Source: Chara braunii (Eukaryota; Streptophyta; Charophyceae; Charales; Characeae). From it: DNA of 61,635 bases. The DNA is taken from positions 1,463,554-1,525,188 of the forward strand of contig BFEA01000291.1 of NCBI GenBank assembly GCA_003427395.1, written 5' to 3'. Both the position numbers and the translations under genes were made by a program. Shown here one piece after another: positions 1 through 11,500 of the stretch; the stretch's first letter is position 1; each line of letters begins with the position of its first letter. The notes beneath the pieces are model-generated. The model was not told the DNA's origin. It did not search any database and saw only the letters and a program-made list of their open reading frames with translations.

Positions 1-1180
1 AAGAGACAGGGATGGGGATGCGGGAGGGGGAGGGGGTGGGTGAAGACGAGGGGATCGCATTACTTCCTCTGCGGTCTATTCAATCCAAGCAAGGTTGAAA
101 TGAAAGGGCAACATCGTTGATCTGTACAGTCGATCCGGAGAACAGATTGTTTTATCGTAGACGTTACAGCAGACGAAGTTCAGAGCTGAACTGCAAATTT
201 GGAAAGGAGTAGACCTAAAGACACTGCTGAGTGGTTTCGATGTTCTAGTTCCTACAGCTGTATCATCAGCCTGTATGTTATTTCTTTGGTCTTTCTCTTC
301 GCAGCTCAGTGGTCATTGGTCCCCCCGGCTTGTGTGGCATGTACAGGACAGGTAAGTCGAGCTAACTGTTCTGATGGATTTTTTCACATTGAACCTGGCA
401 GCGTAAGGGGGTTTCACGTTGAACCTGGCAGAGTAAGGGGGTGGGTTCTTGTGCTCAGCTGCTTGTTTCAAACCATACACACACAACCGGTATGTAGTAT
501 ATAGCACAAACACACAGTGATTGTCGGAGACCAAGATGGGAATCAGTTTTGATGAGGTCCGGCGGCAGTCGAGATTGGGATTCAGTTTTCAGGAGAGATT
601 GTCTGTGTATGGTGATTCATTGGTGAAGTGTAATTCGAAATAGATACACAGAATTAGGAGGGAGAGGTGGGGCCAGGGAAATCATCAGAACACTTGCTTT
701 CTGAAGCAGAATCATGTTGGCAATACACATGTGAATCGGTATGATGAAGCGCGGCTTGAAATGGGTACATATGGGGAGAGGACGGCGATGCGTCAGGTTT
801 GTTCATGGAATGTGCATGCATTGCGCACTTCCGTACGAGTAAATGAGTGGAAGCTCTGTAGCTTCGACTACGGGTGCGGGAGAGATGTCGCATGTGTGTG
901 TATGGAACAGTCGGTCGGAGCGTATGGAACAGTCGGTCGGAGCAGATTCCAACTGGCTGGCATGCCTGAATGGTGGTGGGTAGGGAGGGGAATGACAACT
1001 GTTATTTGTGTCTCTGGTCTTTAGCCCGAACACCCAAATTCGGGATCGCACAAACTTTGCAGAGCTAGTTTGGCTGACAACCCGTGCAAAAATCGTGTCA
1101 CAAGGAGTTGTATGGGCACTCTTTGACCAGGACTCGGCATAGAGTTCGGGTTTGGCATAGAGAGACACAGAACTCTGCAT
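1..1180. other. No recognisable gene
   Basis: I find no coding sequence or RNA gene that I recognise here. Visible structure is limited to short local duplications: a roughly 31-bp near-repeat around 380-441 (two GAACCTGGCAG-containing copies) and a 22-bp tandem duplication around 900-945 (two TATGGAACAGTCGGTCGGA copies). Reading frames are short on both strands and show no domain signature. Confidence 0.6.
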
Positions 1181-1182
1181 AT

Positions 1183-1690
1183 AGAGTTCTTGTTCGGCAT
1201 ATAGAGAAAGAGGGAGAGAAAGAGGGAGAGGAAAGAGAGCGACAGAGAGGGAATGAAAGAGGAGGGGGAGAAAGAGAGGAGGAGAGAGTATGGGAGAGAT
1301 AGGGAGAGAAAGCGGCGGGAGAGAAAGTGGGAGAGAAAGCGGGAGGGAGAGAAAGTGGGAGAAAGAGGGAAAGAAAGAGGGAGTTCTTGTTCAGCATATA
1401 GAGAACGAGAGAGAAAGAGGGAGAGGAAAGAGAGTGACAGAGAGGGGATGAAAGAGGGAGAGAAAGAGAGAAGAGGGAGAGAGCACGGGAGAGAGAGGGA
1501 ATGGGGAGAGAAAGCGGGAGGGAGCGGGATAGAAAGAGAGAAGAGGGAGAGAAAGCGGGAGAGAGGGAGAGAAAGAGAAAGAGGGTGAGCTGGAGGGAGA
1601 GGAGGGAGAGAAAGAGGGAGGGATGAAGGGAGAGGAGGAGGGCGAAAGGAGAGGGAGAGGGAGGGAGAGGAAGAGGAAGGGTAGGAGAGG
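1183..1690. repeat. Polypurine GGGAGA-rich tract with internal duplication
   Basis: About 500 bp of almost pure purine (GGGAGA/GAAAGA variants) on the + strand. A leader containing GAGTTCTTGTTCGGCATATAGAG occurs at about 1183 and again at about 1381, each followed by the same kind of GA-rich array, so the tract itself looks like a roughly 200-bp duplication. Long frames on the minus strand read as Ser/Pro/Leu low-complexity and are a by-product of composition. A strand-asymmetric mirror tract of this kind can form triplex DNA; that is inference. Confidence 0.85.
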
Positions 1691-1759
1691 TAAACTGGTG
1701 AGGTAAACTGGTGAGGGGAGGGGTGAAATGGGGGAAGAGAGTACATGGCATCAATTGGA

Positions 1760-2735
1760 TGACATGCTTGGTGGTGCGAAGGATTGTGCCGACCTATCGT
1801 GTGTGCTTACACAATAGCTGAGAGGAGACGGAAGAGTGTACAATAGGCCATATGGACCCAAGTGGATCGTCAGTTCTTTCTTTCCTCTTTTCAATGCCTG
1901 GTGCAAATACTGGTCGCTGGAGGATCTGCCAGATTCTGCCTCTTCTTTGCTAATGAACGCTGACAGCTTGATGTTCTTATCTAATTTGCTGACAGCTTTT
2001 CCATCTTCTTGCACGAGATGGAGTGGTGACCGGCTGCTCATTTTCTCCCAAGCGATCTTCTCCCAGAGTTATCGAGGGTTTGCAAAACAGGGGTCCTGAA
2101 ATGATGAGGTTTCCGTTCTTGTCCGGGACTTCGCAGGGATCCATCCAGGCTGCTCCAGCTGCTTCAGAGTTGGAAGTTTTTTTTTTTTTTTTTCTTGGCA
2201 GAATTTTCTTGAACAGGTTTTACAGGTATGAGAAATATGTGGTTCCTTGTCTGAAGGAAATGTCATATCCATGTGCTATTTTAGTATTTTTATCATTGAT
2301 TGCTTTGGATTGGCAGAAATTATGTTTCCGTACTCTGCAGTCGTTAAATGTTGGAGTTTGTTTCACTTGTGGTTGGTTGCCTTCAGTTCTCGCTGAGTGC
2401 CGGAAAGCGGATTCCGATTAGGGGTTGGGAACATGGGATTGTTTTTTGGTTTATTATTTTTTTTGGACGGGGGTGGAGGGGGTGCGCTGGGGGGGATATG
2501 TGTGTGGGGAGAACTATCACCTGAGTCCAACGTGGTGTTACATTGTTTACACACACTGTTTGTCGCTTTGCCATCTCTCTTCTCTTATATATATCTTAAA
2601 GGAAAAAGTGGTCCTCGCTTTACGCTCCCCCCGGTCCCAGGAGAAACCAGGCATGGAGTTCCATGGTCGTCGGCGGAGGGTACCAGGGCGGGGTTCGGCT
2701 CAAAGGGGGAGCGACAGGCGCAGACCGGCGGCTGT
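1760..2735. other. No recognisable gene
   Basis: Unique-looking sequence with a short T-run (about 2178-2192). No domain, splice-supported frame or RNA gene was recognised. Frames up to about 234 codons exist but owe their length to the adjoining 57-bp minisatellite. Confidence 0.5.
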
Positions 2736-2740
2736 ACGCG

Positions 2741-2975
2741 TGCGGGGCGGTGAAGCTGCGCCTTCCATCGCTGGGGTTGTGATGGCGGCTGCATGCGTGC
2801 GGGGCGGTGAAGCTGCGCCTTCCATCGCTGGGGGCGTGGTGGCGGCTGCATGCGTGCGGGGCGGTGAAGCTGCGCCTTCCATCGCTGGGGTCGTGGTGAC
2901 GGCTACATGCGTGTGGGGCAGTGAAGCTGCGCCTTCAATTGCTGGAGTCGTGGTGGCGGCTGCATGCGTGCGGGG
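2741..2975 (+). repeat. 57-bp minisatellite, about four units
   Basis: Four consecutive units start at 2741, 2798, about 2855 and about 2912, with the core TGCGGGGCGGTGAAGCTGCG. The period is exactly 57 bp, a multiple of three, so the array reads through as a 19-residue repeat (VRGGEAAPSIAG core) on the + strand and is open on the minus strand too. The third and fourth units carry most of the substitutions. A coding role cannot be excluded, but the surrounding frame shows no other protein-like feature. Confidence 0.85.
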
Positions 2976-3129
2976 GCTGCAGGAAGGTGAAGTGGCTGGG
3001 TGGACCAGCGAAAAGCGCTTGGAGAAAGTGCCTGGTGCTCATATGTCGTACAGATGGTGGGAGTGGACAGTGATTGCGTGGCGCAAGTCTCGTGCTCTGC
3101 GAGTCTGGGCAACTGTGCACGTGTGTTGA

Positions 3130-3560
3130 CATTTCTGCATCTGGAGCTGTGTAACACAGACCGAAAAGACAAAAAATATGGCGGTGTATCTTTCCATGTT
3201 AGTGGAAAGATAAGCCGCCATATTTTTTGTTTTGTGTGCACATGGGGAGTAGTCGAGCAGGGCTGCATGATCGTATTTATCGTCTTTTCTGCATCTGGAA
3301 AGTAGTGGACCGGGCCTCTACTCACCAAATGTGCAAAATTAAGCCCTCGCTCCACTACTCTCCACATCCACAAAAGACAAAAATATGGTGGTGCATATGT
3401 CCATGCTCTAGCGGAAGATTCATTCTCAATTTGCACATTGGTGACAATAGTGAGTAGTGGAGTGAGGCCCTTAGACTGAATCCTTGCTACAACATGTCAA
3501 AAGACACCGCCATATTTTTTGTCCTTTCTGCATGTGGAGAGTAGTGGAGCAGCGTCTTTT
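3130..3560. repeat. Foldback repeat cluster (ATATGGCGG palindromes)
   Basis: A near-perfect hairpin lies at 3169-3230, with arms ACAAAAAATATGGCGG and its complement around a centre that is itself palindromic (ATCTTTCC...GGAAAGAT). A second, larger inverted arrangement at about 3280-3560 reuses the same parts: TGCATCTGGA, AGTAGTGGA and a further ATATTTTTTG end. The segment at about 3390-3430 resembles, in inverse orientation, the GCAAAATCGAATG...CATGGAAATATAC motif of the 31.2-31.7 kb repeats, which suggests one dispersed foldback family. Confidence 0.7.
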
Positions 3561-3799
3561 GGTTAGGCTTTTCCAGGAAGCGGGGATTGCCGTTGGTGGG
3601 CTGTGTTGTTTCTTTTTTTTCCCCTGAATTCGGATCATTTCTCGATGCACAGTCCATCGGACCGCACGATAAAGATCTGAAAGCAATTGTTTTATGCTTT
3701 TTTTTGTGCGCCCGCATGGGACACAAATGGGCCTGTCCGCTGTGGCCGGCTCTACTTGTTGCTCCAGAAGGACCAAAACTGATGTAGCTGTGCTGCATG

Positions 3800-4140
3800 A
3801 CTAGCCCGCCAATTGAGGAGGGAGGGAGGGAGGGGGCTTGCAGGGGAAAGGAAGAGATCGCAGAAAAGATAAAATGGGCAGATAAGTTGAGATAACATTA
3901 CTTGATCCCGGGATAAGGAAAATCTGCCTGATTCTGCAACAGTGTGACGAAGAGCATTTGCTTATCAAGGACAAGTAGTAGTAGTAGTAGTAGGGAATGA
4001 GGTGCAGGGGTAGGACCGGTGCCCTCATCCTACACTCAGTAGGAGGAAGGGAAAATATGTCCTCTTCCCCCTGTGCTTTCTCCTTTCTTCTCTTCTAGCT
4101 TCTGATCATGTCATGCAATTAGGATCAAGGATTGTAATGG
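3800..4140. other. No recognisable gene
   Basis: Contains a (TAG)n run near 3977-3993 and otherwise unremarkable sequence with no protein or RNA signature. Confidence 0.5.
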
Positions 4141-4141
4141 A

Positions 4142-4146
<5 letters not shown>

Positions 4147-4186
<40 letters not shown>
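4147..4186 (+). repeat. (AG)n microsatellite
   Basis: About 20 uninterrupted AG dinucleotides, followed by a few GGGAGA variants. Confidence 0.95.
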
Positions 4187-4196
<10 letters not shown>

Positions 4197-4199
4197 AGA

Positions 4200-5640
4200 T
4201 TTAAATTAGTTTTTTCTGGTTGTCTGGCAGTAAAACAAGGCAGAGGGGGCTGCTGCTAATCCAGTTGCAATCCATAGAATTTGGTTGTTGAAGGAAAGCT
4301 TGTCTGGGTGATCTCTTGACCTGCATCTTTTGCCCTAATCAGACCACATTCAGGTGGGTTTTGCTCTTTCGTTTTTAGGGGAGTACGCTAATATGATATT
4401 AATCATATTATGATATTATCATATTATATAGTTTATGTAGTATGTACGCTTTTATTTTTGGGTTGGCGCTTGAGATAACCATGTTGAAGGAACCTAGAAA
4501 AACGACTCCGAAACTTTGGGAGGAGTGCTTTTCTTCGCAAAAACAGACAAAAGTGGCACATAACAGGGGGGGTGTATCATGCGAACTCGCTAGGTCGAAA
4601 ATGTCATACGTAAGCCCTAGTGGAACAACCAATGACATGCTTGTGTAGACAAGCACCATGATCTCTACCAGGACTTGCACTTGGTCAGGTACGTTGTTTG
4701 CTGAGTAGTTGAGAATGGAGACAGACAGATTAGTCGTTTGTTGTTTGCTCTTTTGAATGTTTATGAACCTGGATGTTGTCCAGATGCATTGAGAACGTTA
4801 CGTTGGTACGAATGCATCTCGGTGATGGCAACAGTCAAGATACATTGAGAGTTGTTGTGTATAGTGGAGCAAGGGGCACAGGCTGTCAATTTTGCTGGAA
4901 TATGGAATAAGATCTCTGACCAAGTTCATTTGGACAAGACCAACACCCCAGAGCATGATGCCTATCTGGACCGCACTAGGGGACAGGTGCATTTGTACTG
5001 GGAAGCACAGAGGAACTTTTCAGTTCTGTTTTGTGTATATGGGACATAGTGTTCCTTGGGTGTTGATATATTCGAACTCGTCCGGTTGCATATCCCCATG
5101 GATGGCATTGCATGCAATTACCTGCGTATTGCCATTAAAGAGGACCAGGTTCAGAGTGTGTGTGTGCGTGTACATATCAATGATGCGCTAATGCCCGTGT
5201 CCACAAATTCAGTCTTTTGCCATCTGCACTTTGAAACTTGTTTTGCCTCGCCCTTCTTCCAATTTATGCATTAAGTGCATATCTGGGTGCCGTTTGCACT
5301 CCGAATCATGTTTGGCCTTGCGGGCCCTTGCCCATTGTGTTGAGTGAGATGTGCAGCACAAGTGCTTACCTGAATGCCTGTTGGATTGGCAATGATAGCA
5401 GCTTCAAGTGCTGAAAAGTACTAGCAAGATTTGTTGTCTAGAAAACTGGCTGATGTCTTGCCGTTTCATCGATACAGTAGTATGTCGTACACCTTTCACA
5501 GCCTATTGCTGGACGATGTTTCATTACGCAGGAATATGTCGTACGCATTTCACAGGCTATCGCGGTATGATGCTTCCTCGACTTTTTTGTCATCCGTGCA
5601 CTTTGTTTTTTGTTTTCCCTGATATGCCTGCTTTGTGATA
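4200..5640. other. No recognisable gene
   Basis: Intermediate-composition sequence. Frames reach about 100 codons at most, without recognisable domains. No tRNA, snRNA or repeat was identified apart from a short AT-rich ATATTAATCATATTATGATATT-like palindromic patch near 4395-4430. Confidence 0.5.
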
Positions 5641-5643
5641 CAG

Positions 5644-5745
<102 letters not shown>

Positions 5746-5814
5746 CTGAAAATTTATATACGTGTACGTCCAGTTATAAAAAAATCATGAAAAAAGTCTT
5801 AACAAATAATAAAA

Positions 5815-6190
5815 TTGTTTAGGCCCGGAGAGAAAGTGAAAACAAAACGTAAAAAGTGAAAATAAAACAGTTTGTGAATGGGCGAGCACGTTTTGACACC
5901 TCATCTTGGAAGATTTTTCATATTTGTTTAGCTGAGCAAAATGGCTTCAAAATTTATAGGCATGTACCTAGCATCATAGAGTACGCACAAAACAAATTCA
6001 GAAAAAAAAATGTTATTTTTAGGTGCGGAAATATTTTTTGGCGGGGGCTTAACCCCTTCAGGTTCGGACCCTGAACAGGGCCCCGAACGCCCGAACGTAC
6101 GGAGGTCCGCCCAGGGGTCTCCGTACGCTCCGTACGTACGGGCTGGTAACTATGTATATATACGTATATAATATATATATATATATATGA
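5815..6190 (-). repeat. CGAACG-family repeat, copy 1
   Basis: In minus orientation the copy starts at (TA)n near 6160-6190, then has a GC-rich head with GTACGGAG and CGTTCGGGCGTTCGG palindromic blocks, then 'GTTCGG...CCCCGCC', an AT-rich body with the motifs GTACATGCCTATAAATTTT and GCTCGCCCA, and ends near TTTTCACTTT. The same order recurs in at least seven places in this window. The family has no coding capacity; class unknown. Confidence 0.75.
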
Positions 6191-6224
6191 TCAAACATAT
6201 ATAAAAGGTTGGCGATGTTCGGGT

Positions 6225-7140
6225 TCAGCAAAACTCCCGAACGGTCAGCCCCACTTGGGGATGCGTTTGGCTGTTAGGGCCGAACGAGGACCTAAAACAA
6301 AAAAAAATTAGAAAATTTTGAAAATCTGCAAAAACTGTATGTTATGCAGAAGAAAAAAAGGAACAACATTTGCCTCACCATTACATATGAAATTATGAAT
6401 CCCTTAACAAATTTGAAATCAAAATAACATACGAAAAACATAAAATAATAAGAAAAAAGAAAAATAAGAAAAAATGAAAAGAGAATTAAAATTAGCGAGT
6501 GGGCTACCATATTTTGTTCTTGGGATAGCCAAGTGCCCTGAAAATTTACAGATGTTTATTTCACATATTACAACTTATAAGAAAAATTAAAAAAAATATA
6601 AAATATTTTAGGCTCTAAACTAAATTGAAAACAAAAAGTGAAAACTGAAAAGTGAAAAAACAATGCTGAGTGGTCAAGCATGTTCTGACACTGCTATCTT
6701 TGACAGTTTTTTATTATATTTTGGCTTAGCAAAACGCCTTCCAAATTTATATGCATGTAGCGCAAGTTAAAAAAATATTTCAACAAAACAAAATAATTTT
6801 AAAGCCTCGGCGGGCGTTGAGCCCGTCAGGTTTGGACCCTGAAAAGGACCCCGAACATCCGAACATTCGGGGTTCAGCCTGGGGCTCCTAGATGTTCGGC
6901 CCGGTAACCCCTCAATAAGTATATAAATGTACAGGGTTGCTAGGCCGGACGTACGAAAGCCCCTAAGCTGACCCCAGAACGTTCAGGTGATCGGATCCCC
7001 GTAGGGGGCCTGATCCCCACCCTGCAAAAGAATATATTGGCACCTAAATATTATTTATTTTTTTTAATTCTGTTTTGTGAGTTCTTTGTAATGTAAGGTA
7101 TCTTCCTCTTAATATTGAATGCAAAATTGGATGAGATGGT
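6225..7140. repeat. CGAACG-family repeats, further copies in both orientations
   Basis: A partial GC-rich head lies near 6225-6300 (CCGAACGGTCAGCC, TTGGGGATGCGTTTGGCTG). A minus-strand copy occupies about 6535-6930, and the head of a plus-strand copy starts at about 6935 (TATATAAATGTACAGGGTTGC, CCGAACGTTCGG-type block) and runs into an AT body up to about 7140. Conserved body motifs are GATGGTGGTGTTAAAAC and TTTTCACTTTTTG. Heads meet heads or (TA)n, so insertions appear targeted to TA-rich sites or to one another. Confidence 0.7.
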
Positions 7141-7167
7141 GGTGTTAAAACTTCTTTGCCCACTCGG

Positions 7168-7325
7168 TAAACCACCAGTACTTGGCCCAGCTATGGGCCG
7201 CGTAAAAAAATAGAGTAAAAACGTTTCTAGTTGGATGAATTTGGGCGCTTCTGTAGTGGCCCGTACGTTTCCAAAAATCGCGTAGCGTGAACGCTACGCG
7301 ACTTTAGGAAGTACTGGTGGTTTAA
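7168..7325. mobile_element. MITE-like element with TTAA-type ends, copy 1
   Basis: Terminal inverted repeats TAAACCACCAGTACTTGG and AAGTACTGGTGGTTTA bound a 158-bp non-coding element. The interior holds a further palindrome (CGCGTAGCGTGAACGCTACGCG). The element splits a CGAACG-family copy. Related ends occur at 15409-15614, 33940-34072 and 59891. The TTAA at the outer end of better copies suggests a piggyBac-like TTAA target, but the family is not one I can name. Confidence 0.7.
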
Positions 7326-8030
7326 TTTGTTTTTTTTCTTTTCACTTTTTGTTTTCCCTTTATTTCGGGACATGAAAAAAATGTATTATTTTTTCAAACA
7401 TGATATGTAGGTTCTTTATGATGTAAGGTACGCATATATTAATTTTAATGGCATTTGTCAAAAAAAAAAAAAAAAAAAAAAAAAAGGCTGAAGATGGTTG
7501 AAGGTGTAGGTAGGAATTGTTGGGATTATATTAATTTTAATGGCATTTGTCAAAACAAGACAAAAGTTGAAAAAACAGAATTGCCAAAGATAGCCGAAGG
7601 TGTAGGTAGGAATTGTTGTGACCATTTTTCAGTGGGTATCATCCGAGATGTTGGGCTTGATGCTTACTCCCCCACCGAGGCAACCATTATAGACGGTCTT
7701 CGCTTTTGTTCATCTAAGTGTGACCACGTTTAATTTCCAAATATCCGAACTGAAAAGTCTTTGCATGGAAGGAATTTTGTAATCTACAAGCCTATAGGCC
7801 ATATACTAAGGTGTGCATTTGAAATTTTTGAGGTAGTTTTTTTTTAATTAGGTATTCAAGGACGGTAGAGGTAGGAATTGTTGTAATTAGTGCGAATTCC
7901 TCATTATTTCTACTTCTTAGCTAGGCTACCAGCCGGGCTGCCCGGGTCACAGGTGGCCAGCCCGTGCAAGGATCAGGGAAGGTTCCACCAAAAAAAAAAA
8001 AAAAAAAAAATCTAAAAACTCAGAAAAAAA
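7320..8030. repeat. CGAACG-family body sequence plus poly(A)
   Basis: AT-rich body sequence (TTTTCACTTTTTGTTTTCCC, TATTTCGGGACATG) continues the copy split by the MITE. An A-run of about 26 nt lies at 7460-7485, followed by a short direct duplication of 'GAAGGTGTAGGTAGGAATTGTTG' type (about 7498 and 7597). A second A-run is at 7990-8010. No gene recognised. Confidence 0.6.
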
Positions 8031-8034
8031 CTAT

Positions 8035-8575
8035 GTTATGCAGAAAAATAAACCAAACAACTTTTGCCTCAAGGTCAAATTGAAAGTTTTCACCAAATTT
8101 GGAATATATATATACAGAGTTGCCAGGCCGAACGTACAGAGGCCCCTAAGCTGACCCTCGAACGTTTGGGCGTTCGGGCCCATACGGGGGCCGAACTCGA
8201 AGGGGTTCGTACCCCGCAAAAAAATATTTCGGTACGTAAATTTTTTATTTTTTTTTGATGTTTTTTTTTGTGAGTTCTCTGTTATGTAAGCTACCTGTCT
8301 CTCAATTTTGAAGTCATTCTGTGGAGCCAAACAATAATGAAAAATCGGCAGAGATGGTGGTGTCAAAACATGCTTTCCCACTTACAAATTTGCTTTTTTT
8401 CTCTTTTTACTTTTTGTTTTTCCTTTATTTTGGGGCCTGAAAAAAATTATTATTTATTATTATTTCAAACTTTATTTGTAGGTTCTGTATGATGGAAGAT
8501 CCAGATGTATAAAATTTCATAGCATTTGACAAAGCCAAAAAAAAATGAAAAATCGCCAAAGATGGTGGTCCTTGA
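8035..8575 (+). repeat. CGAACG-family repeat copy
   Basis: A short inverted tail lies at 8035-8100. From 8103 the (TA)-GAGTTGCCAGGCCGAACGTAC head leads into CGTTTGGGCGTTCGGG and CCGAACTCGAAGGGGTTCG, and then the AT-rich body. Two copies of AAAAATCGCCA(A/G)AGATGG(T/C)GG, about 200 bp apart, show the family's internal duplication. Confidence 0.75.
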
Positions 8576-11500
8576 GACACTAAGGGACTAGGACGGCACG
8601 GTGGGAGTGATATTTTGGGTCTGGATTTTATCCAGGGCCAAAATTTATTAATTTAACGGTGAAGTTTTGAGCAGCAACAGTGGACATTAAGGCTACGCTG
8701 GTGGAGGTACTAGCAGATAAAATTACGGTAGATTACTTTTCTAACTTTGTGGGGATATGTTGTCGAAATATTTCGGCAACGATAGGCGTATTGTTTTTGA
8801 AGTTATGTTACAAAAAATGTGGCTCGTCAGGTGAAAGCAATTTTGGTCGGCCATATCGTTTGATGGGGGAAGCGGAAGTGTACGACCATCTCGGATCGTT
8901 TGGGACCAGTTGGAACTTGTGTGGAAGCGGTGTTTTCTTTTGCCGTTCGCATTTTTGCGCGTACTGTGTGAGGGGCACATGAACAGGAAGTGGATTGAGA
9001 CTATTTGGGTAACTTGAGATTTAGGTTTGGGATTGCGGTTTCTTCACTTGGTGCGGTCAACTGATCTGCATGACACTTCAGCACTACGACACTTGAGGTC
9101 AGAGATCGACCCAAATTCCCTTCACACCTTGTGTGTACCCACATGTTGTTTGACTCTTTTTTTTTTTAGGTGCTCATAGAAAATCAAATGAGGAAAGAGT
9201 TGATGGGAACGTGCTTGTATGGGAAGCTCGGTCTGACTTGATTATGGTTTTTCGGTTGAATCCCCCTTGAATGTTTCGTCTGTTTGGCAAAGGGGAACAA
9301 AACGATAATTTGAGTCCCGTCAAAAGTGATGATTTATTAGAAAAGAAATGTTTCCCTGCCTTTTTTCTGTTATTTTTTGTCTGTCGGTCAACTGAATGTT
9401 TTAACTTTTTGAGGGAAATATAAAGAGGGCTCGAAAAGGAACCGTGGGAAAAAGAAAGACAAAAATAGTTAAACGAACTTAATCTGACCTCAAGGTACCA
9501 TTTCCCTATCATGAAGGCCCTCTCGATCTGATCCTGTCCAAACGAGTATCGATCCTTGCTTCCTCTGAACTTTTGTTTCGTTTGACTTGTTTTTCCATGT
9601 TGGAGGTTGGGGCTATCAACATGGCTTAAAGTTTGAGGGCTTCCTCACTCTATGAGGAATTTGGAGCGGGGGTTCGATGCTTAAGGAGTCAGCCTTGTTA
9701 TCTCTCTGGAGTGAACTTTTTAACGGGCGGGTAGCATGCCGATTCAGTGGAGATGGCCCGACTTCAAGGATTTGAGTCCCTGGCTTGGGTGAGGAGGAGT
9801 ACTCCAGACCACTTCCTAGAGAGTGAGACATACGATGGTTATGAGTCAGCGTCAGACTCCCCGTGCTCATATGTGAGAGAGGGGCTGAATTAGCGGATCT
9901 TTTCTAGTGGCCACGTTTGGAAGTCACCTTTTGCGTGAAAGGTTGATGTCATAAGAATTCTAGCCTACTAAACAGTAGTTTTATACGAAGCGTTTATAGG
10001 CGTTTCCATCGCAGGAAACTTGTGACATAAGAAGTGCGAGATCAAGGCAAAGGCTTCGGGGAAACGAACTTTCGAACTACTAACTAATGACGGTAGTTCA
10101 GTTGGACAGGCGAAGAGTTGTGAAAAACAATTCGTTCGGCTTATTGCAACTTATGAAGGTCACTTATGTTTTATTTTTTTATGTCTACAGTACTTGAGGT
10201 CATCGTGTTGTTTCCAAACAGAGAGGTTGCCTCGAGACTCGTAATAGGAGCAGGAAGGCGTGGAGTGAACTTACAACGGGTTCGCCATATCGTCTACAAC
10301 TCATCCATTGTGTTCTCGTCTGGAAGAGAGTTGAAAATGAATCACGACATTGCGAGGAAACGACCACGAACCTATCAATTCGTTACCTAAACTAAGCTAC
10401 TGATATTGGAGTCAAGTTTCATTCGAACTCAACGCTGAAGCTGGGTCGATCTGCGAATTCTCTATGGGCTTGAACACAGGAAGTTGCGAGCACATTATGA
10501 CAACGAAGTTAGATGGTTATACCTTAGGCTCATCTTATATTATGATGCTTGTGTAGGTCCGTTCTAAAATATTGAGTTTTCATTCACACCAACCGTTTTG
10601 AAGTCGTCAACAATAAAAAAATAAAATTATCAAAATTAAATAATCATTCTATAGTAAAATTACATTTTAAATTTTAAATTTTCATTCCATTTAAAAAAAT
10701 GTCATTCCAATTTTAAAAGTTTTCATCTTACTTTAAAACTTTTCTTCCAAGAATGAGGTATCCCTTCTTATTTAAACTGGATGCTAGAGATGGAATGAAA
10801 GTCTGAATAAGTTCATGAAATATTTTAATTGGACTGTCATTCTAAGTAAGGATTTTCAATCATAAATAGGTTAATCCAATCCAAATTAGAAGAAATTTGT
10901 TGTAGTAGAATGGAAGTTTCATTAAAACATTTCATTAACTCATCCTGACTTTAATTCCATCTTGAACAAATAGAAGTAGTTGGAAAGGAAAACTCATATT
11001 TCGACGGAAACTTATCAAATAAAAGTGGAAATTTTATAATTGGATGAACATTGGAATGATAATTTCTCATGGGAATTTTTCTGTTGAGGCAGACCTTCGA
11101 TAGGGTCACTATTGGCTCGAGGGGAACAACCTGGGTCTGATGCAGTTTGGGTTTGTGAAATGAGCAAATAATTATGGATAGTAAAAAAACTAAGGTTAGA
11201 TAAGTTCTCATTTTGAAATGAGTGAAGCATTTACTAATGGGGTTGTTCAGTTTTTCCTGATGTCGCTCATTTCAGCGGTTGTGATGTTTCTCAGTATGAG
11301 CGATGAGGCAAGCGAATGGTTATCAGAATCGGGAGAGCATGAAATCGGCATGGTGCAAGTCGGACGATTGATTTACGATTCGTCTATCGTTTTTCTGCGA
11401 GGGATAGGTTGCGGAAATGGTGAGAGAGTTTAAACCTCCAATACATCCAACTATCGGTTGCAAGCCTTTTCGGAGACCGTCCGCCGCTAATTGAGTTTAT

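Noticed and set aside
1021-1754. Long Ser/Pro/Leu-rich minus-strand frames of 218-241 codons
   Set aside because: They translate a polypurine/polypyrimidine repeat; all three frames are open on one strand, which is a composition effect.
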